Below the pieces are notes generated by a model that did no database searches, was not told where the DNA came from, and worked only from the letters and a program-made list of their open reading frames with translations. From assembly GCA_020636135.1 (NCBI GenBank), contig JACJYK010000001.1, positions 1,040,501 through 1,104,500 of the forward strand: a stretch of 64,000 nt of DNA, written 5' to 3'. Positions 34,792-43,421 of this stretch are shown here, one piece after another (the first letter of the stretch is position 1; each line of letters starts with the position of its first letter). This stretch comes from Lewinellaceae bacterium. Its GTDB lineage: Bacteria; Bacteroidota; Bacteroidia; Chitinophagales; Saprospiraceae. Both the position numbers and the translations under genes were made by a program.

Positions 34792-36006
34792 ATGCAACGT
34801 TTATTTTTACTCTCTCTGGCCATATGCCTGACAACCTTGATAAGGGCTCAACCAATGAGTCAAATCTTTAACTCAAGTGGAACTTGGACTGTACCAGTTG
34901 GATATTCGGCTATCGTTACTGTACAAGTTTGGGGAGCAGGTGGTGGAGGTGGTAATAGTAACCATGCAGGCGGTGGTGGTGGTGGTGCATATGTTAATCG
35001 TGGAACAATGACAGTTCCTAGTGGTACTTATAATGTTACCGTTGGTGTAGGAGGAGGCCCAGAAGTTAATGGCACCAACAGCAGTATTACTTTAAATACT
35101 TCAACTGGAATGGTAACATTAACAGCAGGAGGAGGACTAGCAGCAATTGGGTCCACTGGAGGATCAGGAGGTACCCCGATTGCAGGTACTAATCTACATT
35201 CTGGAGGTAGCGGTGCAAATGGAACCGGAATTATAGGTGGAGGTGGAGGTGGCTCAGCAACTTCCATTTCAAATGGAGGTAATGCAACTGGCTCAACTGG
35301 AGGTACAGGAGAAGGAAATGGTGGAAATGGAGGGACCGTGAATAATCAAGGTGGCCAATCGGGAGTTGCACCTGGAGGTGGGGGAGGAGGTAAGGCAAAT
35401 GGAACCGGAATCTCAGGATCTGGAGCTGCAGGCAGAATAATTATCACTGTCGATCAGGCTCTTCCCATCTCACTTTTATCTTTTTCAGGCGAAGCACAGG
35501 GACATCACATCAATCTATCCTGGAGTACCGCCACAGAGATCAACAACGACTACATGGCTGTAGAGCGCAGCGCGGATGGCATCAATTTCAGTGAGATAGG
35601 TCGCGTAAATGGTGCAGGAACTAGCTATGATGTGCATCGCTATCACTTCACCGATGCAGCTCCCGTCAATGGATTGAACTATTACCGGTTGCGACAGGTC
35701 GACATCGATGGTGTCGGTAGCTACCATAAAATCATTTCCGTTGAAATGGATGCATTACGGCCTGGTATCCAGGTGAAAGCCTATCCGAACCCCACCAGTG
35801 ATTTCCTGTCCCTGAGTTGGGATAGCCATGCTGAACCGACCCTGATCCGGGTCTTCGATATGACTGGAAAGGAACAAATGCACCGGGTGACTGCAGCTGG
35901 ATTGACACAGTATTCTTTACCGGTTTCACAACTATCCAATGGAACCTATGTACTGCAGGTACAACATGGAAATATCAATGAAGTGATTCGCTTCCAGAAA
36001 TACTAA
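34792..36006 (+). CDS. glycine-rich secreted protein with T9SS C-terminal sorting domain, paralog
   Basis: A 404-residue protein with the same plan as its neighbour: signal peptide (LFLLSLAICLTTLIRA-QP), an opening FNSSGTWTVPVGYSAIVTVQVWGAGGGGG that fits the Gly-rich beta-roll domain family, a glycine/asparagine/threonine-rich region to about residue 215, then SLLSFSGEAQGHHINLSWSTATEINNDYM-type module and the sorting domain from YPNPTSDFL to the end. The C-terminal 180 residues are very similar to those of the gene at 33288, whereas the glycine-rich parts differ. A 253-bp AT-rich spacer with no recognised element separates the two. Probably a surface-attached adhesin or matrix protein; that role is inference. 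Confidence 0.92.
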   Translation: MQRLFLLSLAICLTTLIRAQPMSQIFNSSGTWTVPVGYSAIVTVQVWGAGGGGGNSNHAGGGGGGAYVNRGTMTVPSGTYNVTVGVGGGPEVNGTNSSITLNTSTGMVTLTAGGGLAAIGSTGGSGGTPIAGTNLHSGGSGANGTGIIGGGGGGSATSISNGGNATGSTGGTGEGNGGNGGTVNNQGGQSGVAPGGGGGGKANGTGISGSGAAGRIIITVDQALPISLLSFSGEAQGHHINLSWSTATEINNDYMAVERSADGINFSEIGRVNGAGTSYDVHRYHFTDAAPVNGLNYYRLRQVDIDGVGSYHKIISVEMDALRPGIQVKAYPNPTSDFLSLSWDSHAEPTLIRVFDMTGKEQMHRVTAAGLTQYSLPVSQLSNGTYVLQVQHGNINEVIRFQKY

Positions 36007-36027
36007 ATGATTTACAAGACGTAACTG

Positions 36028-36067
36028 AAATGCAAAAGGCCTTTTCTGTGAAGGCCTTCTGCATTTT
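36028..36067. terminator. bidirectional intrinsic terminator
   Basis: AAATGCA and AAGGCCTT arms pair with AAGGCCTT and TGCATTT around a short TTCTGTG loop, with A/T runs at both ends. It lies between the convergent T9SS cargo gene and the phosphatase gene and can serve both. Confidence 0.82.
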
Positions 36068-36073
36068 AAGATA

Positions 36074-38842
36074 TCACTGGTTTTGTCTCCAGGCCGGATC
36101 TTCCTTGGCATCCTCCAGGAAATCATCAACGTCATCCAGTTCCGGTGATTCTTTGACGGCGCGCCAGTCAAAATGTTCGTCAAAAGGATCCAGAGCCTTT
36201 TGAGGATCAAATACCCGTACATCCACCGGTAGCGCTTCATAAGGCGTGTAGTCCGGATTCCCGGTGAAAAAATCTGCCAGGTCCGTGGAGCCGGCATCGT
36301 ATTGGTTCAGATAGGGCAGGCCAAGAATATTCCAGAAAGTCTTGAAAATACTGCCGAAACTCACGTGGGTATGACCGGTATACTGGCGCTTGATATATGG
36401 GGAGATTAACATCAGTACGCTGCGATGAGCATCAATATGATCCACTCCGTTCTGACTGTCATCTTCCGTGATCACGATCAGCATGTTTTTCCAGTACGGA
36501 GTTTGAGTGAGGAATTCTACCGTACGACCAACTGCGAGGTCATTGTCCGACATATAACTCTCCCGGTAAGGATAACCAGCTTCAGGACGCTCTCCAGCTC
36601 CGTGATCGTTAGGAATGATCAGTGTAACGAATGAAGGCATGGTGTCCGAACCATCGACCCACATCCGGTTAAACTCACTTTTGAACTGATCAACCCGGAA
36701 TTGATCTGGTATGGCCATATTGTAGGATGGAAAAACGCGACTGGTGCGGTCGTACAGACCCTGAGGTAATGGATAGTTGATGATGTGCCGGATGCCCTGG
36801 TATTTGAAGTCGGGACTATAAATGCCCGGTTCAAACATGATACTGAATCCAAAATTGTAGAAGGATACTTCATTCCGTAATAAATGATCCCACATCGAAC
36901 CAGCCTCATTGTAGTCTTCCGGATAGATGGCTCCGGCAGCACCATTCATTGCGAAGATGCCAGGTGCTTTTGAACCGGATTTAAAGCTCCGGTTTCCGCC
37001 ATAGGAAGCAGAGGTACAGGTTTCGGTCCATTCATTCGGATAGGTATTCACCAGCCACCGGTGGCCATCAGCAGAATGATCAGAATCTACATAAAAATTA
37101 TCGGCAAAGGCATAAGCTCTGGCCAGTTGCAGGTGATTGGGCATAACTGTGGCATCATGCACCGTGTCCTCTTTCTCCCGGTTGGTGAAGCTGACCCCGG
37201 CCCCGTACCTGGCCAGAGATGGATCGCCGGTTGCCCTTTTGATCTGGCCGAATATCTCATCGTAGGTGCGGTTTTCTTTAGATATAAACACGATGTGCCG
37301 GATAGGTGACGATTTTTCGCCCGGATACAAGGGGATTGGATTATCCTTTCTACCGGCAAATTGCGAGTCATTGGATTGCATGAATGACCAGTTGTTTGAA
37401 ACGACTTCAGCTGTCATGGATTTCAGCGTCGTTTCATCCGGGATCGCTACCATTTGAACGTTGCCCTTCATTAAATTGCCAACATAGGTGCCCTCTGGAC
37501 CGGAAGTGAAATGCTCACCTCCATTGGGGCCTGCACCAAATCCTTTGGCATTGGCGATGATGAGATGGCTATTGTCTGCACTCACTTTTAATTTGGATGG
37601 GAACCAGGCTGTTGGGATATGGCCCAATACTTCCAGAGTAGCAACATCAATGACTGCAATGGCATTGATACCACTTTCTGCCACGTACAGCCTTTTTTGG
37701 TCGGGGGATAATGCCAGTCCGAAGGGAATGACTCCCCGGAAAGATGAAAGCCTGGAGTCCGGTTTAAGGTAGATGGTTTTAACCACGGTGTCGGAAGCGG
37801 GCGATAACACCGAAATGTTATCGTTATTACCATTTGATACGAATACATAATCATTGGTTGCAACCAGGGAGTTCGGGCTGGAACCTCCTACGGCAGGGAT
37901 ATCTTCAATCAATGCTCCAACACGATTACCAGTTTTCGTCTTTTGGATTACTACGGGAGCGGCTGGGTTTTGGACATCTACGGTGAATACAGAAAAAGAT
38001 TCTGCAACATTCGGGTCGCCCAGGCCGGGCACCCACACACTATCCTTCGTATAATATCCTTTCAGCGATTCCTCACTCAGGTATTCGTAGGGAGGAAACT
38101 CCCAGGCGGTCGAATCGACATTTGAAGGATCAATCCCGGGCAGTAGATTGTATTGATACATACCCACATTGGCGACGTAAGCTTTTAAACCATCGCTGGA
38201 TAAACAGATTCCAAATGGATAGCGACCGACCGGAACTTCACCGATGACCTTCTTATCCTTCGTATCCAGGATGACCATGCGAAAACCGATTTGATCCACA
38301 ATGTATAGCGTATTGCCATCTGCTGAAAGTACCAAATCTCCGAGGTAACCATCTTTCGTTTGTTCCGAAGTCATACATGAGATGCTATCCATTTTTTGGC
38401 CTGTTTCCAGGTCGAATAGATAGACCAAATTGGTCTGTCCGCCGGAAACATAGACGTATTTGGACGCCGGATCGATGGCCAGGCCCATGAAAACAGATGC
38501 CAGTACACCCCGGTCCGTGTTAGCTCCTTCAGGAATTTGGGACACCCGGGGGTGGTCCGTGAACGGATCCTTAATAATTGTGATCGAAAGAGGGGTGGTT
38601 CCGGAATTGGCCGTGACGGCGAAACGATTGTCCGGGCTAAGGACCAGTCCATAGGGATGTGGAGCAGTCTCTATCCAGGATCCTGCTGGCCGCACGATGC
38701 GACCATTGGGGAGAATTGCCTCTCCGGACATCTCCTTATGGGTGAATTCATCACCGGCAGGTGCCTGGATTATCCATACCGGAGAGCGCTGTGTACAGGA
38801 CTGAAGCAAGATGATTAGGAGCACAAATGGTACGAGTCGCAT
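36074..38842 (-). CDS. YncE-like beta-propeller / alkaline-phosphatase-superfamily lipoprotein
   Basis: With the ATG at 38842 the protein has 922 residues and a lipoprotein signal (VPFVLLIILLQSC). Residues about 45-460 form a YncE-like seven-bladed propeller of repeated segments such as LVLSADGNTLYIVDQ and GLALSPDQKRLYVAESG. Residues about 490-910 are a phosphoesterase/alkaline phosphatase-like domain: HIVFISKENRTYDEIFGQ holds the predicted metal-binding acidic residue and DSDHSADGHRW, NDHGAGE and TEDDSQNGVDHIDAHRS follow the family pattern. This two-domain arrangement is known in Bacteroidota, with substrate undefined. Probably anchored to a membrane facing the periplasm or exterior. The longer start at 38875 runs through an A/T homopolymer tract and is less likely. 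Confidence 0.9.
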   Translation of the reverse strand: MRLVPFVLLIILLQSCTQRSPVWIIQAPAGDEFTHKEMSGEAILPNGRIVRPAGSWIETAPHPYGLVLSPDNRFAVTANSGTTPLSITIIKDPFTDHPRVSQIPEGANTDRGVLASVFMGLAIDPASKYVYVSGGQTNLVYLFDLETGQKMDSISCMTSEQTKDGYLGDLVLSADGNTLYIVDQIGFRMVILDTKDKKVIGEVPVGRYPFGICLSSDGLKAYVANVGMYQYNLLPGIDPSNVDSTAWEFPPYEYLSEESLKGYYTKDSVWVPGLGDPNVAESFSVFTVDVQNPAAPVVIQKTKTGNRVGALIEDIPAVGGSSPNSLVATNDYVFVSNGNNDNISVLSPASDTVVKTIYLKPDSRLSSFRGVIPFGLALSPDQKRLYVAESGINAIAVIDVATLEVLGHIPTAWFPSKLKVSADNSHLIIANAKGFGAGPNGGEHFTSGPEGTYVGNLMKGNVQMVAIPDETTLKSMTAEVVSNNWSFMQSNDSQFAGRKDNPIPLYPGEKSSPIRHIVFISKENRTYDEIFGQIKRATGDPSLARYGAGVSFTNREKEDTVHDATVMPNHLQLARAYAFADNFYVDSDHSADGHRWLVNTYPNEWTETCTSASYGGNRSFKSGSKAPGIFAMNGAAGAIYPEDYNEAGSMWDHLLRNEVSFYNFGFSIMFEPGIYSPDFKYQGIRHIINYPLPQGLYDRTSRVFPSYNMAIPDQFRVDQFKSEFNRMWVDGSDTMPSFVTLIIPNDHGAGERPEAGYPYRESYMSDNDLAVGRTVEFLTQTPYWKNMLIVITEDDSQNGVDHIDAHRSVLMLISPYIKRQYTGHTHVSFGSIFKTFWNILGLPYLNQYDAGSTDLADFFTGNPDYTPYEALPVDVRVFDPQKALDPFDEHFDWRAVKESPELDDVDDFLEDAKEDPAWRQNQ

Positions 38843-38947
38843 CTTTTTTTTCCAAAAAAACAAAACTGGCCGCATAATTCCTGGGATCTTATATTAGGTT
38901 ATTGTAATGATTTACAGTATGAAGGGGAAGCATTGAATTTTCCACCC

Positions 38948-39754
38948 TCATTTTAAAGGTGTTGAGGTAGCCGGACGGATGATTGAGGTTTGCCTGCCCT
39001 TCCAGTTTGGTCCATCCCAGGCCGATCGCATGACATCAATTTGTCCATCGATCCAGGATTGTGATTTTTCCAGGAGCGTGCGGTAGTTGCCCGACCGGAT
39101 TACCGGACCATACCTAAGTTCTACGATACTGACGGGTTTGCCAAAATGCCGAATGAAATGCAGGATGAAATTGCAGCTGTGATCCCAGTTATCGTTGCGG
39201 TCTTCATATTCCATGGCTACTGGTTGGACAGGAAAATGATTTTCTGCAGCCACTTCAAAAGAACCTTTTTTGAAGAGTTGAGTAGGATATCGGTTACTGG
39301 TTTTGCCTTCCGGATAGATCAGCACATTGAAACCTTTGCGCAACGCCTCCGCGATAGCGATTCTCGTCCTGGCCCGGCTTGCGGTGCTTGAGCGGTCAAC
39401 AAAAACAATTCCTGTTGCCCAGGCACCTTGTCCGATGATGGGCCATCGTCCGAACTCGACTTTCGCTACCGGAAAGAGTAAGGCATCCGCGAGATTGATC
39501 AATGGGTCGATCGAAGAGCGGTGATTCACAACCACCAGGTGGCCATGCTCAGGTGGCGTTCCTACGCGTTTCAACTGGATGCCGCCGATTCTCATCATAT
39601 GCTTAGCCCACACCTCTTTGCGAAAACGCATACCTTCTTCTACATTACCTGAAAATATATTTTTAATCAGAACCCAGATCAGATAGAATAAGGTAAGTCC
39701 AAACAAACCAAACAGGCGGAGGATAGCACGGAGAGGATACAAAATTTGTTTCAT
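38948..39754 (-). CDS. lysophospholipid acyltransferase, PlsC family
   Basis: A 268-residue membrane-associated acyltransferase. One N-terminal membrane helix (FGLFGLTLFYLIWVLI), then the catalytic motif NHRSSID, the glycerophosphate-binding motifs FVDRSST and PEGKTSN, and a C-terminal domain. Members acylate the sn-2 position of 1-acyl-glycerol-3-phosphate or related lysolipids at the inner membrane. A second paralog lies 238 bp upstream on the same strand, separated by a spacer with a palindrome; the two are about equally long and share the motif set, so they look like a tandem duplicate with divergence. Confidence 0.92.
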   Translation of the reverse strand: MKQILYPLRAILRLFGLFGLTLFYLIWVLIKNIFSGNVEEGMRFRKEVWAKHMMRIGGIQLKRVGTPPEHGHLVVVNHRSSIDPLINLADALLFPVAKVEFGRWPIIGQGAWATGIVFVDRSSTASRARTRIAIAEALRKGFNVLIYPEGKTSNRYPTQLFKKGSFEVAAENHFPVQPVAMEYEDRNDNWDHSCNFILHFIRHFGKPVSIVELRYGPVIRSGNYRTLLEKSQSWIDGQIDVMRSAWDGPNWKGRQTSIIRPATSTPLK

Positions 39755-39804
39755 GATTAACCTACATCATGCTATAGAAACCGTTGCGAGGTGCATTTAT
39801 GGAA

Positions 39805-39828
39805 CCTGCCTGTCTACCGGCAGGTAGG
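39805..39828. repeat. imperfect palindrome CCTGCC...GGCAGG
   Basis: CCTGCC, the loop TGTCTACC, then GGCAGG, continuing into GTAGG, which also pairs with CTACC. This resembles intergenic CCTGCCGG-type palindromes that recur in Bacteroidota; one copy here, between the PlsC paralogs. It has no T-run, so it is not a clear terminator. Confidence 0.5.
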
Positions 39829-39992
39829 AACAAGCGTTTCGCTCAGGAGTCATCACATGAAGTTAATAACTATTGTACCCTATTCAAAGGATTCTGGCAT
39901 TAAGATAGGGTGGATATCGCAAGTATTATTTCCGGAGTGATTTCAAAATCAAGGACCTGGTTAATGTCGATTTGTGAAACGGACACAAGACC

Positions 39993-40718
39993 TCAACCGG
40001 GAGTTTCCGTCCGCTCCAAATGACCATCCATCCAGGACTTGACTTGATCCATTCCCTGCATCGCATCCTTTACCAGGATTTGTTGCCCAATTTTCAGGTT
40101 TACCCGGATGCTGGGTTTACCAAAGGTGGTTACAAAATGACGGTGCATGGACCCACTTTCCCAGGCGACATCGTGATCGAGATACTCTATCAACAAAGGA
40201 AGGACCGGTATGTCCTGCTCAAGGGCCACTTCAAATGATCCTTTGCGAAATGGCCTGGTTAACTGCTCGCCACCGGTAGTTCCTTCAGGAAAAATCAGGA
40301 TAGAATATCCCCTCTGAAACCATTTTCCAATGGCTTCCCGGGTTTGCCGGCGGCTATTCGGATCGGTACGATGCAGGAAGATAATTCCGGTGGCTTCTGC
40401 AGCTCTGCCCAGGACAGGATATCGGGCAATTTCAGCTTTCGCTACCGGGATGCAGGTATAGTGCGCCAGAATGACAACCGGATCCATCATCGACCGGTGA
40501 TTGCATTCAACCATCACAGGGTTTTGAGGCCAAAAACCTTCCCAGGATACGCTGATTTTTAGAATGCGTAAGGCCAGCCGGCACCACCGTTGACGAATCC
40601 TCAGCGCATGGCTGAGATCGTCCCCGCTCCATAGTCTCCTCAATAATATTACCGAGAGGTATACACCCATTGTAATCAGGACAAGTGCCATCCGGCTGTA
40701 TGCTCTTATTCCTTCCAA
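39993..40718 (-). CDS. lysophospholipid acyltransferase, PlsC family (second copy)
   Basis: A 241-residue paralog of the gene at 38948. N-terminal membrane segment (MALVLITMGVYLSVILL), catalytic NHRSMMD, then FLHRTDPNSRRQ and PEGTTGGEQ, and FRKGSFEVALEQDIPVLPLLIEY corresponding to FKKGSFEVAAENHFPVQPVAMEY in the neighbour. All four acyltransferase blocks are recognisable, so it is probably active. It may prefer a different acyl donor or acceptor. Both genes are transcribed away from the MOSC gene, which starts 63 bp from this gene's start. Confidence 0.92.
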   Translation of the reverse strand: MEGIRAYSRMALVLITMGVYLSVILLRRLWSGDDLSHALRIRQRWCRLALRILKISVSWEGFWPQNPVMVECNHRSMMDPVVILAHYTCIPVAKAEIARYPVLGRAAEATGIIFLHRTDPNSRRQTREAIGKWFQRGYSILIFPEGTTGGEQLTRPFRKGSFEVALEQDIPVLPLLIEYLDHDVAWESGSMHRHFVTTFGKPSIRVNLKIGQQILVKDAMQGMDQVKSWMDGHLERTETPG

Positions 40719-40769
40719 TTCCTGCGCCTTACTTTGAACCTAATAAAGTTAAAAATCTCTTTCGATAAC

Positions 40770-40777
40770 TATCTTTG
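40770..40777 (+). promoter_or_regulatory. candidate -7 box (TATCTTTG) directly before the MOSC gene
   Basis: An exact TAnnTTTG match, ending three bases before ATG 40781 and nine before ATG 40787. If used, the mRNA would be leaderless or nearly so. No clear -33 element. Confidence 0.45.
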
Positions 40778-40780
40778 GAT

Positions 40781-41287
40781 ATGAACATGCAGGAATTACT
40801 GGCCTCATATCCACATCATGGAAGTGTCAAATGGATCGGAATCCGACCCGGATTCCGGGAGGCGGTGCAGGAATTGGAAGCAGCAGAGATTACTGCTACA
40901 CAGGGCCTGGAGGGGGATCATTATCATGGCCGCAGTAAAAAGCGCCAGGTAACGCTACTCCAATGGGAGCATTTGCCGGCGATAGCCGGATTGATGCAGA
41001 CAGACCGGATCGATCCTTCTTTGCTCAGGCGAAATCTGGTGGTGGCAGGAATCAATGTCCAGAGCCTGATGTACAGCCGCTTTCGAATTGGTGAAGTGAT
41101 CCTGGAAGGCACCGGCCCATGCCATCCCTGCTCCCGCATGGAAGAGAACCTTGGTCCGGGCGGTTATCAGGCCATGCGTGGTCATGGAGGAATAACCTGT
41201 AAGGTGATCCGTCCGGGAATGATCCACCGGGGCGATGAAGTTGTTTGGTTGGAAAATCCGCATCCGCCATCCAAAAATTCCGACTGA
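40781..41287 (+). CDS. MOSC domain protein
   Basis: A 168-residue protein with the MOSC beta-barrel signature: an opening GSVKWIGIRPGF, GLEGDHYHGRSKKRQVTLLQWEHL, LRRNLVVAGIN, FRIGEVILEGTGPCHPCSRMEE and KVIRPGMIHRGDEV. The PCHPC cysteines match the sulfur-carrying or molybdenum-cofactor-binding site known from YiiM/YuaD-like members. Members help sulfur or N-hydroxylated-compound metabolism with molybdenum cofactor. The ATG at 40781 is taken; 40787 is possible. Monocistronic or leading the VOC gene, which begins 110 bp later. Confidence 0.9.
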   Translation: MNMQELLASYPHHGSVKWIGIRPGFREAVQELEAAEITATQGLEGDHYHGRSKKRQVTLLQWEHLPAIAGLMQTDRIDPSLLRRNLVVAGINVQSLMYSRFRIGEVILEGTGPCHPCSRMEENLGPGGYQAMRGHGGITCKVIRPGMIHRGDEVVWLENPHPPSKNSD

Positions 41288-41397
41288 ATCTACATTTTGA
41301 TGGTTGAGACGTTATACTAGTACTACCGGTTAACATCATCGTTTTGGTCACCTCCCGGAATAGGGAAGGATACTTGTATTTGCCAAAACGAAATCCA

Positions 41398-41730
41398 ATG
41401 CATACTTCATCGTATGAAATCCGGGTTAATCACCTGGACGAAGCAGAAAAGTTCTATCGTTTCATCCTGCAGGTTAAAGGAAAAAGACAGAAAGGTAAAC
41501 GGTACTTTTTTAAACTCCCGGATCTTGAGATTTACCTCTCTGAAAGGAAAGAAAGGGCCACTGCGAAGATCAACCCGGAAATCACCATAGCCGTAAATCA
41601 TCTGGAGTATTATTATGCGCGATACCGGGCACTCGATCCACGCCTGGTTCTTCGAGGCATGTATGAGACACCGGGGCAATTTACCACGCTGGACCCGTTT
41701 GGTAACCGGTTGGTTTGGGTTCAATTGTAA
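41398..41730 (+). CDS. VOC (glyoxalase/bleomycin-resistance-like) family protein
   Basis: A 110-residue single VOC module. The beginning NHLDEAEKFYRFIL is the typical first strand-helix unit, the middle YFFKLPDLEIYLSE holds a core strand, and the ending FTTLDPFGNRLVWVQL is the characteristic DPFGN closing motif. Such proteins dimerise and bind a metal or a small ligand; residues here do not define the substrate. The ATG at 41398 is preferred over a longer TTG frame because upstream codons are arginine-rich and not conserved-looking. Short inverted TACTAGTA-like sequences lie on both sides of the gene but are too weak to call. Confidence 0.78.
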   Translation: MHTSSYEIRVNHLDEAEKFYRFILQVKGKRQKGKRYFFKLPDLEIYLSERKERATAKINPEITIAVNHLEYYYARYRALDPRLVLRGMYETPGQFTTLDPFGNRLVWVQL

Positions 41731-41906
41731 TCAGGTATCTGATTTATGTACTAGTAGTAGTTCCTCATTTTTTTGGGATTTTGAGGCGAATTGGCTATGA
41801 TAATTTGGTCATGGAGTTAAGTGGATGTTTCGATAATAAAAAGCAGTCCTTGTTATTCATTTCAATGACCGGATAATTTCACTTTTTTAGTAAGAACAGC
41901 TTTGTC

Positions 41907-43094
41907 CTACTTGTACCCAGCATATTGATTGGCATTAAATTCGAAACGCTCATACGCTGATTCATCAGGAGGACCTGGTGTAACCTGGATATAAGGTTTG
42001 TCTGCCATAGTCATGATGACAGATGCAAAAGTGTATCCTTTTCCATTCTGAAGATTGGTGCGACACACCGGATTATTGTTAAAATCGCGGGAGCGCAATG
42101 TTGCCATGATGGTCGATTCAGACACGTCCTTATTTTTACTTATTCGTTGTTCCACGGCTTTGAAGCGGTAATAACTGTTGTCTTGCACCTGCTTGGTTCC
42201 CTTCGGACCGGAAGGTTTAAATGCAGCGAACCAGGGTTTAACATCGTCATTGGCCAGCGGATGGTTGGTGTGATAAACCGATCCGTTTTCGTTCACCGGA
42301 TTGAAACGGGTGACCTGATTTGCAGAGGCTTCAAAATCAAAAACTTCACCTTTTATGCCGATGATGTAATTCTGTCCGGACGCATGTGGGACGGTTTGGA
42401 TAAATTGTAAAAGATCTTCTTTGTCGGTGGACCGGATGATGCGGCGGATGATAAAAGCCACCGGTAATCCCGTTGAGGAAGCTTGCAGTTGCATGAGGGT
42501 GTTGACGCATACACCAATGCCCTGTTCATTTAAGCCATTTAAAGCAATCAAACCAGGATGGGTCAGGATAAGCTGTTCTGGTTGATCGCCTGATTTCTCA
42601 ATGCGCATCATCACCTGAAATCCGTCTGTATAATTTTCCAGATCCATATTCTGGGAGATATATCCTGGACGGCTACCCGTTGCCGGTACACCAATCCCGC
42701 TGCAATGATGATTGTTCAGATTGTTGACATATACCCAAAATTCATCCAGCAGGTTCAGGACCATAATATCATTAAAGGCTTGTCCGGAGCCATCAGCTAT
42801 TCCGCGGATTTCCTGATACAGGTCCGGAGTCCATTTTCTAATGGCATCATCAAAGTGGGCATATTCAAAAAAATCTTTTAATACGGCATCAGCGTCTTTT
42901 TCCAATGCAGTGGAAGTGTTCTTTTTCCACGCTGCAATAATTCCGGCAATTTCTGTCTTTAGTGTTTTACCATGTTGGACACCCAATTCGTAGCCTTCTC
43001 CCGTAAAGGTTACGGTTTTCAAATTTCTGTCCGTTGGCTGAGCAAATGAATATATGCCTGTAAATAGTAAAAGGTGTACAATGATACTTTTCAT
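41907..43094 (-). CDS. C45 family autoproteolytic acyltransferase/hydrolase, exported
   Basis: A 395-residue protein with a signal peptide (KSIIVHLLLFTGIYSFAQ) and the fold of the isopenicillin-N acyltransferase family (C45). Self-cleavage before C131 in NNHHCSGIG would make that cysteine the N-terminal nucleophile; the following QNMDLENY and the segment HPGLIALNGLNEQGIGVCVNTL are typical of the Ntn core. The pro-segment would be residues 19-130. Known relatives cleave or transfer acyl groups on amide bonds. With a signal peptide it acts in the periplasm or outside. It is transcribed alone and away from the FtsX permease. Confidence 0.88.
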   Translation of the reverse strand: MKSIIVHLLLFTGIYSFAQPTDRNLKTVTFTGEGYELGVQHGKTLKTEIAGIIAAWKKNTSTALEKDADAVLKDFFEYAHFDDAIRKWTPDLYQEIRGIADGSGQAFNDIMVLNLLDEFWVYVNNLNNHHCSGIGVPATGSRPGYISQNMDLENYTDGFQVMMRIEKSGDQPEQLILTHPGLIALNGLNEQGIGVCVNTLMQLQASSTGLPVAFIIRRIIRSTDKEDLLQFIQTVPHASGQNYIIGIKGEVFDFEASANQVTRFNPVNENGSVYHTNHPLANDDVKPWFAAFKPSGPKGTKQVQDNSYYRFKAVEQRISKNKDVSESTIMATLRSRDFNNNPVCRTNLQNGKGYTFASVIMTMADKPYIQVTPGPPDESAYERFEFNANQYAGYK

Positions 43095-43421
43095 GGTATG
43101 GAGGTTATTCCTTCAAGTTAAGGTATTAAAGGTATTATTTCAAAGAAGGAAGAATCCATGGATTAAATGTAGGTGGTATTGCAAGACAAAGAAAAGTGAC
43201 ATTCTAAAGATGAGACTGCAGTCAGCCAGGAAACTGGAAAGTTTTAGGACAGGTTGGGAAACAAATCGCTGTTTCATAACATCAAGTGTGTACAGAACAT
43301 TGCTTGCTACGATTTTGATGGATGTAGTTATTTTTAAATAATTGTGTGAGCGCAGTACGGATGTGAAATGCATGCTGGGTTCACAATCGATACTTTTCAT
43401 TCCTGACTAAATGACTTATTC
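43095..43421. other. 327-bp intergenic region with no recognised feature
   Basis: The space lies between the divergent C45 gene and the FtsX permease. Short open frames exist on both strands (43054-43341 plus, 43140-43400 minus) but are basic or cysteine-rich, have no recognisable domain and overlap each other. I see no tRNA, strong hairpin or exact -7 box. Regulatory elements for both genes are expected here but not identified. Confidence 0.6.

Noticed and set aside
41310..41760. Inverted TACTAGTA-containing sequences on both sides of the VOC gene
   Set aside because: Only about eight bases match, the core is itself palindromic, and there is no target duplication or transposase.
43054..43341. 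Plus-strand open frame of 95 codons between the C45 and FtsX genes
   Set aside because: It overlaps the C45 gene's 5' end antisense, is Lys/Arg/Trp/Cys-rich with no domain, and an opposing frame covers the same bases.
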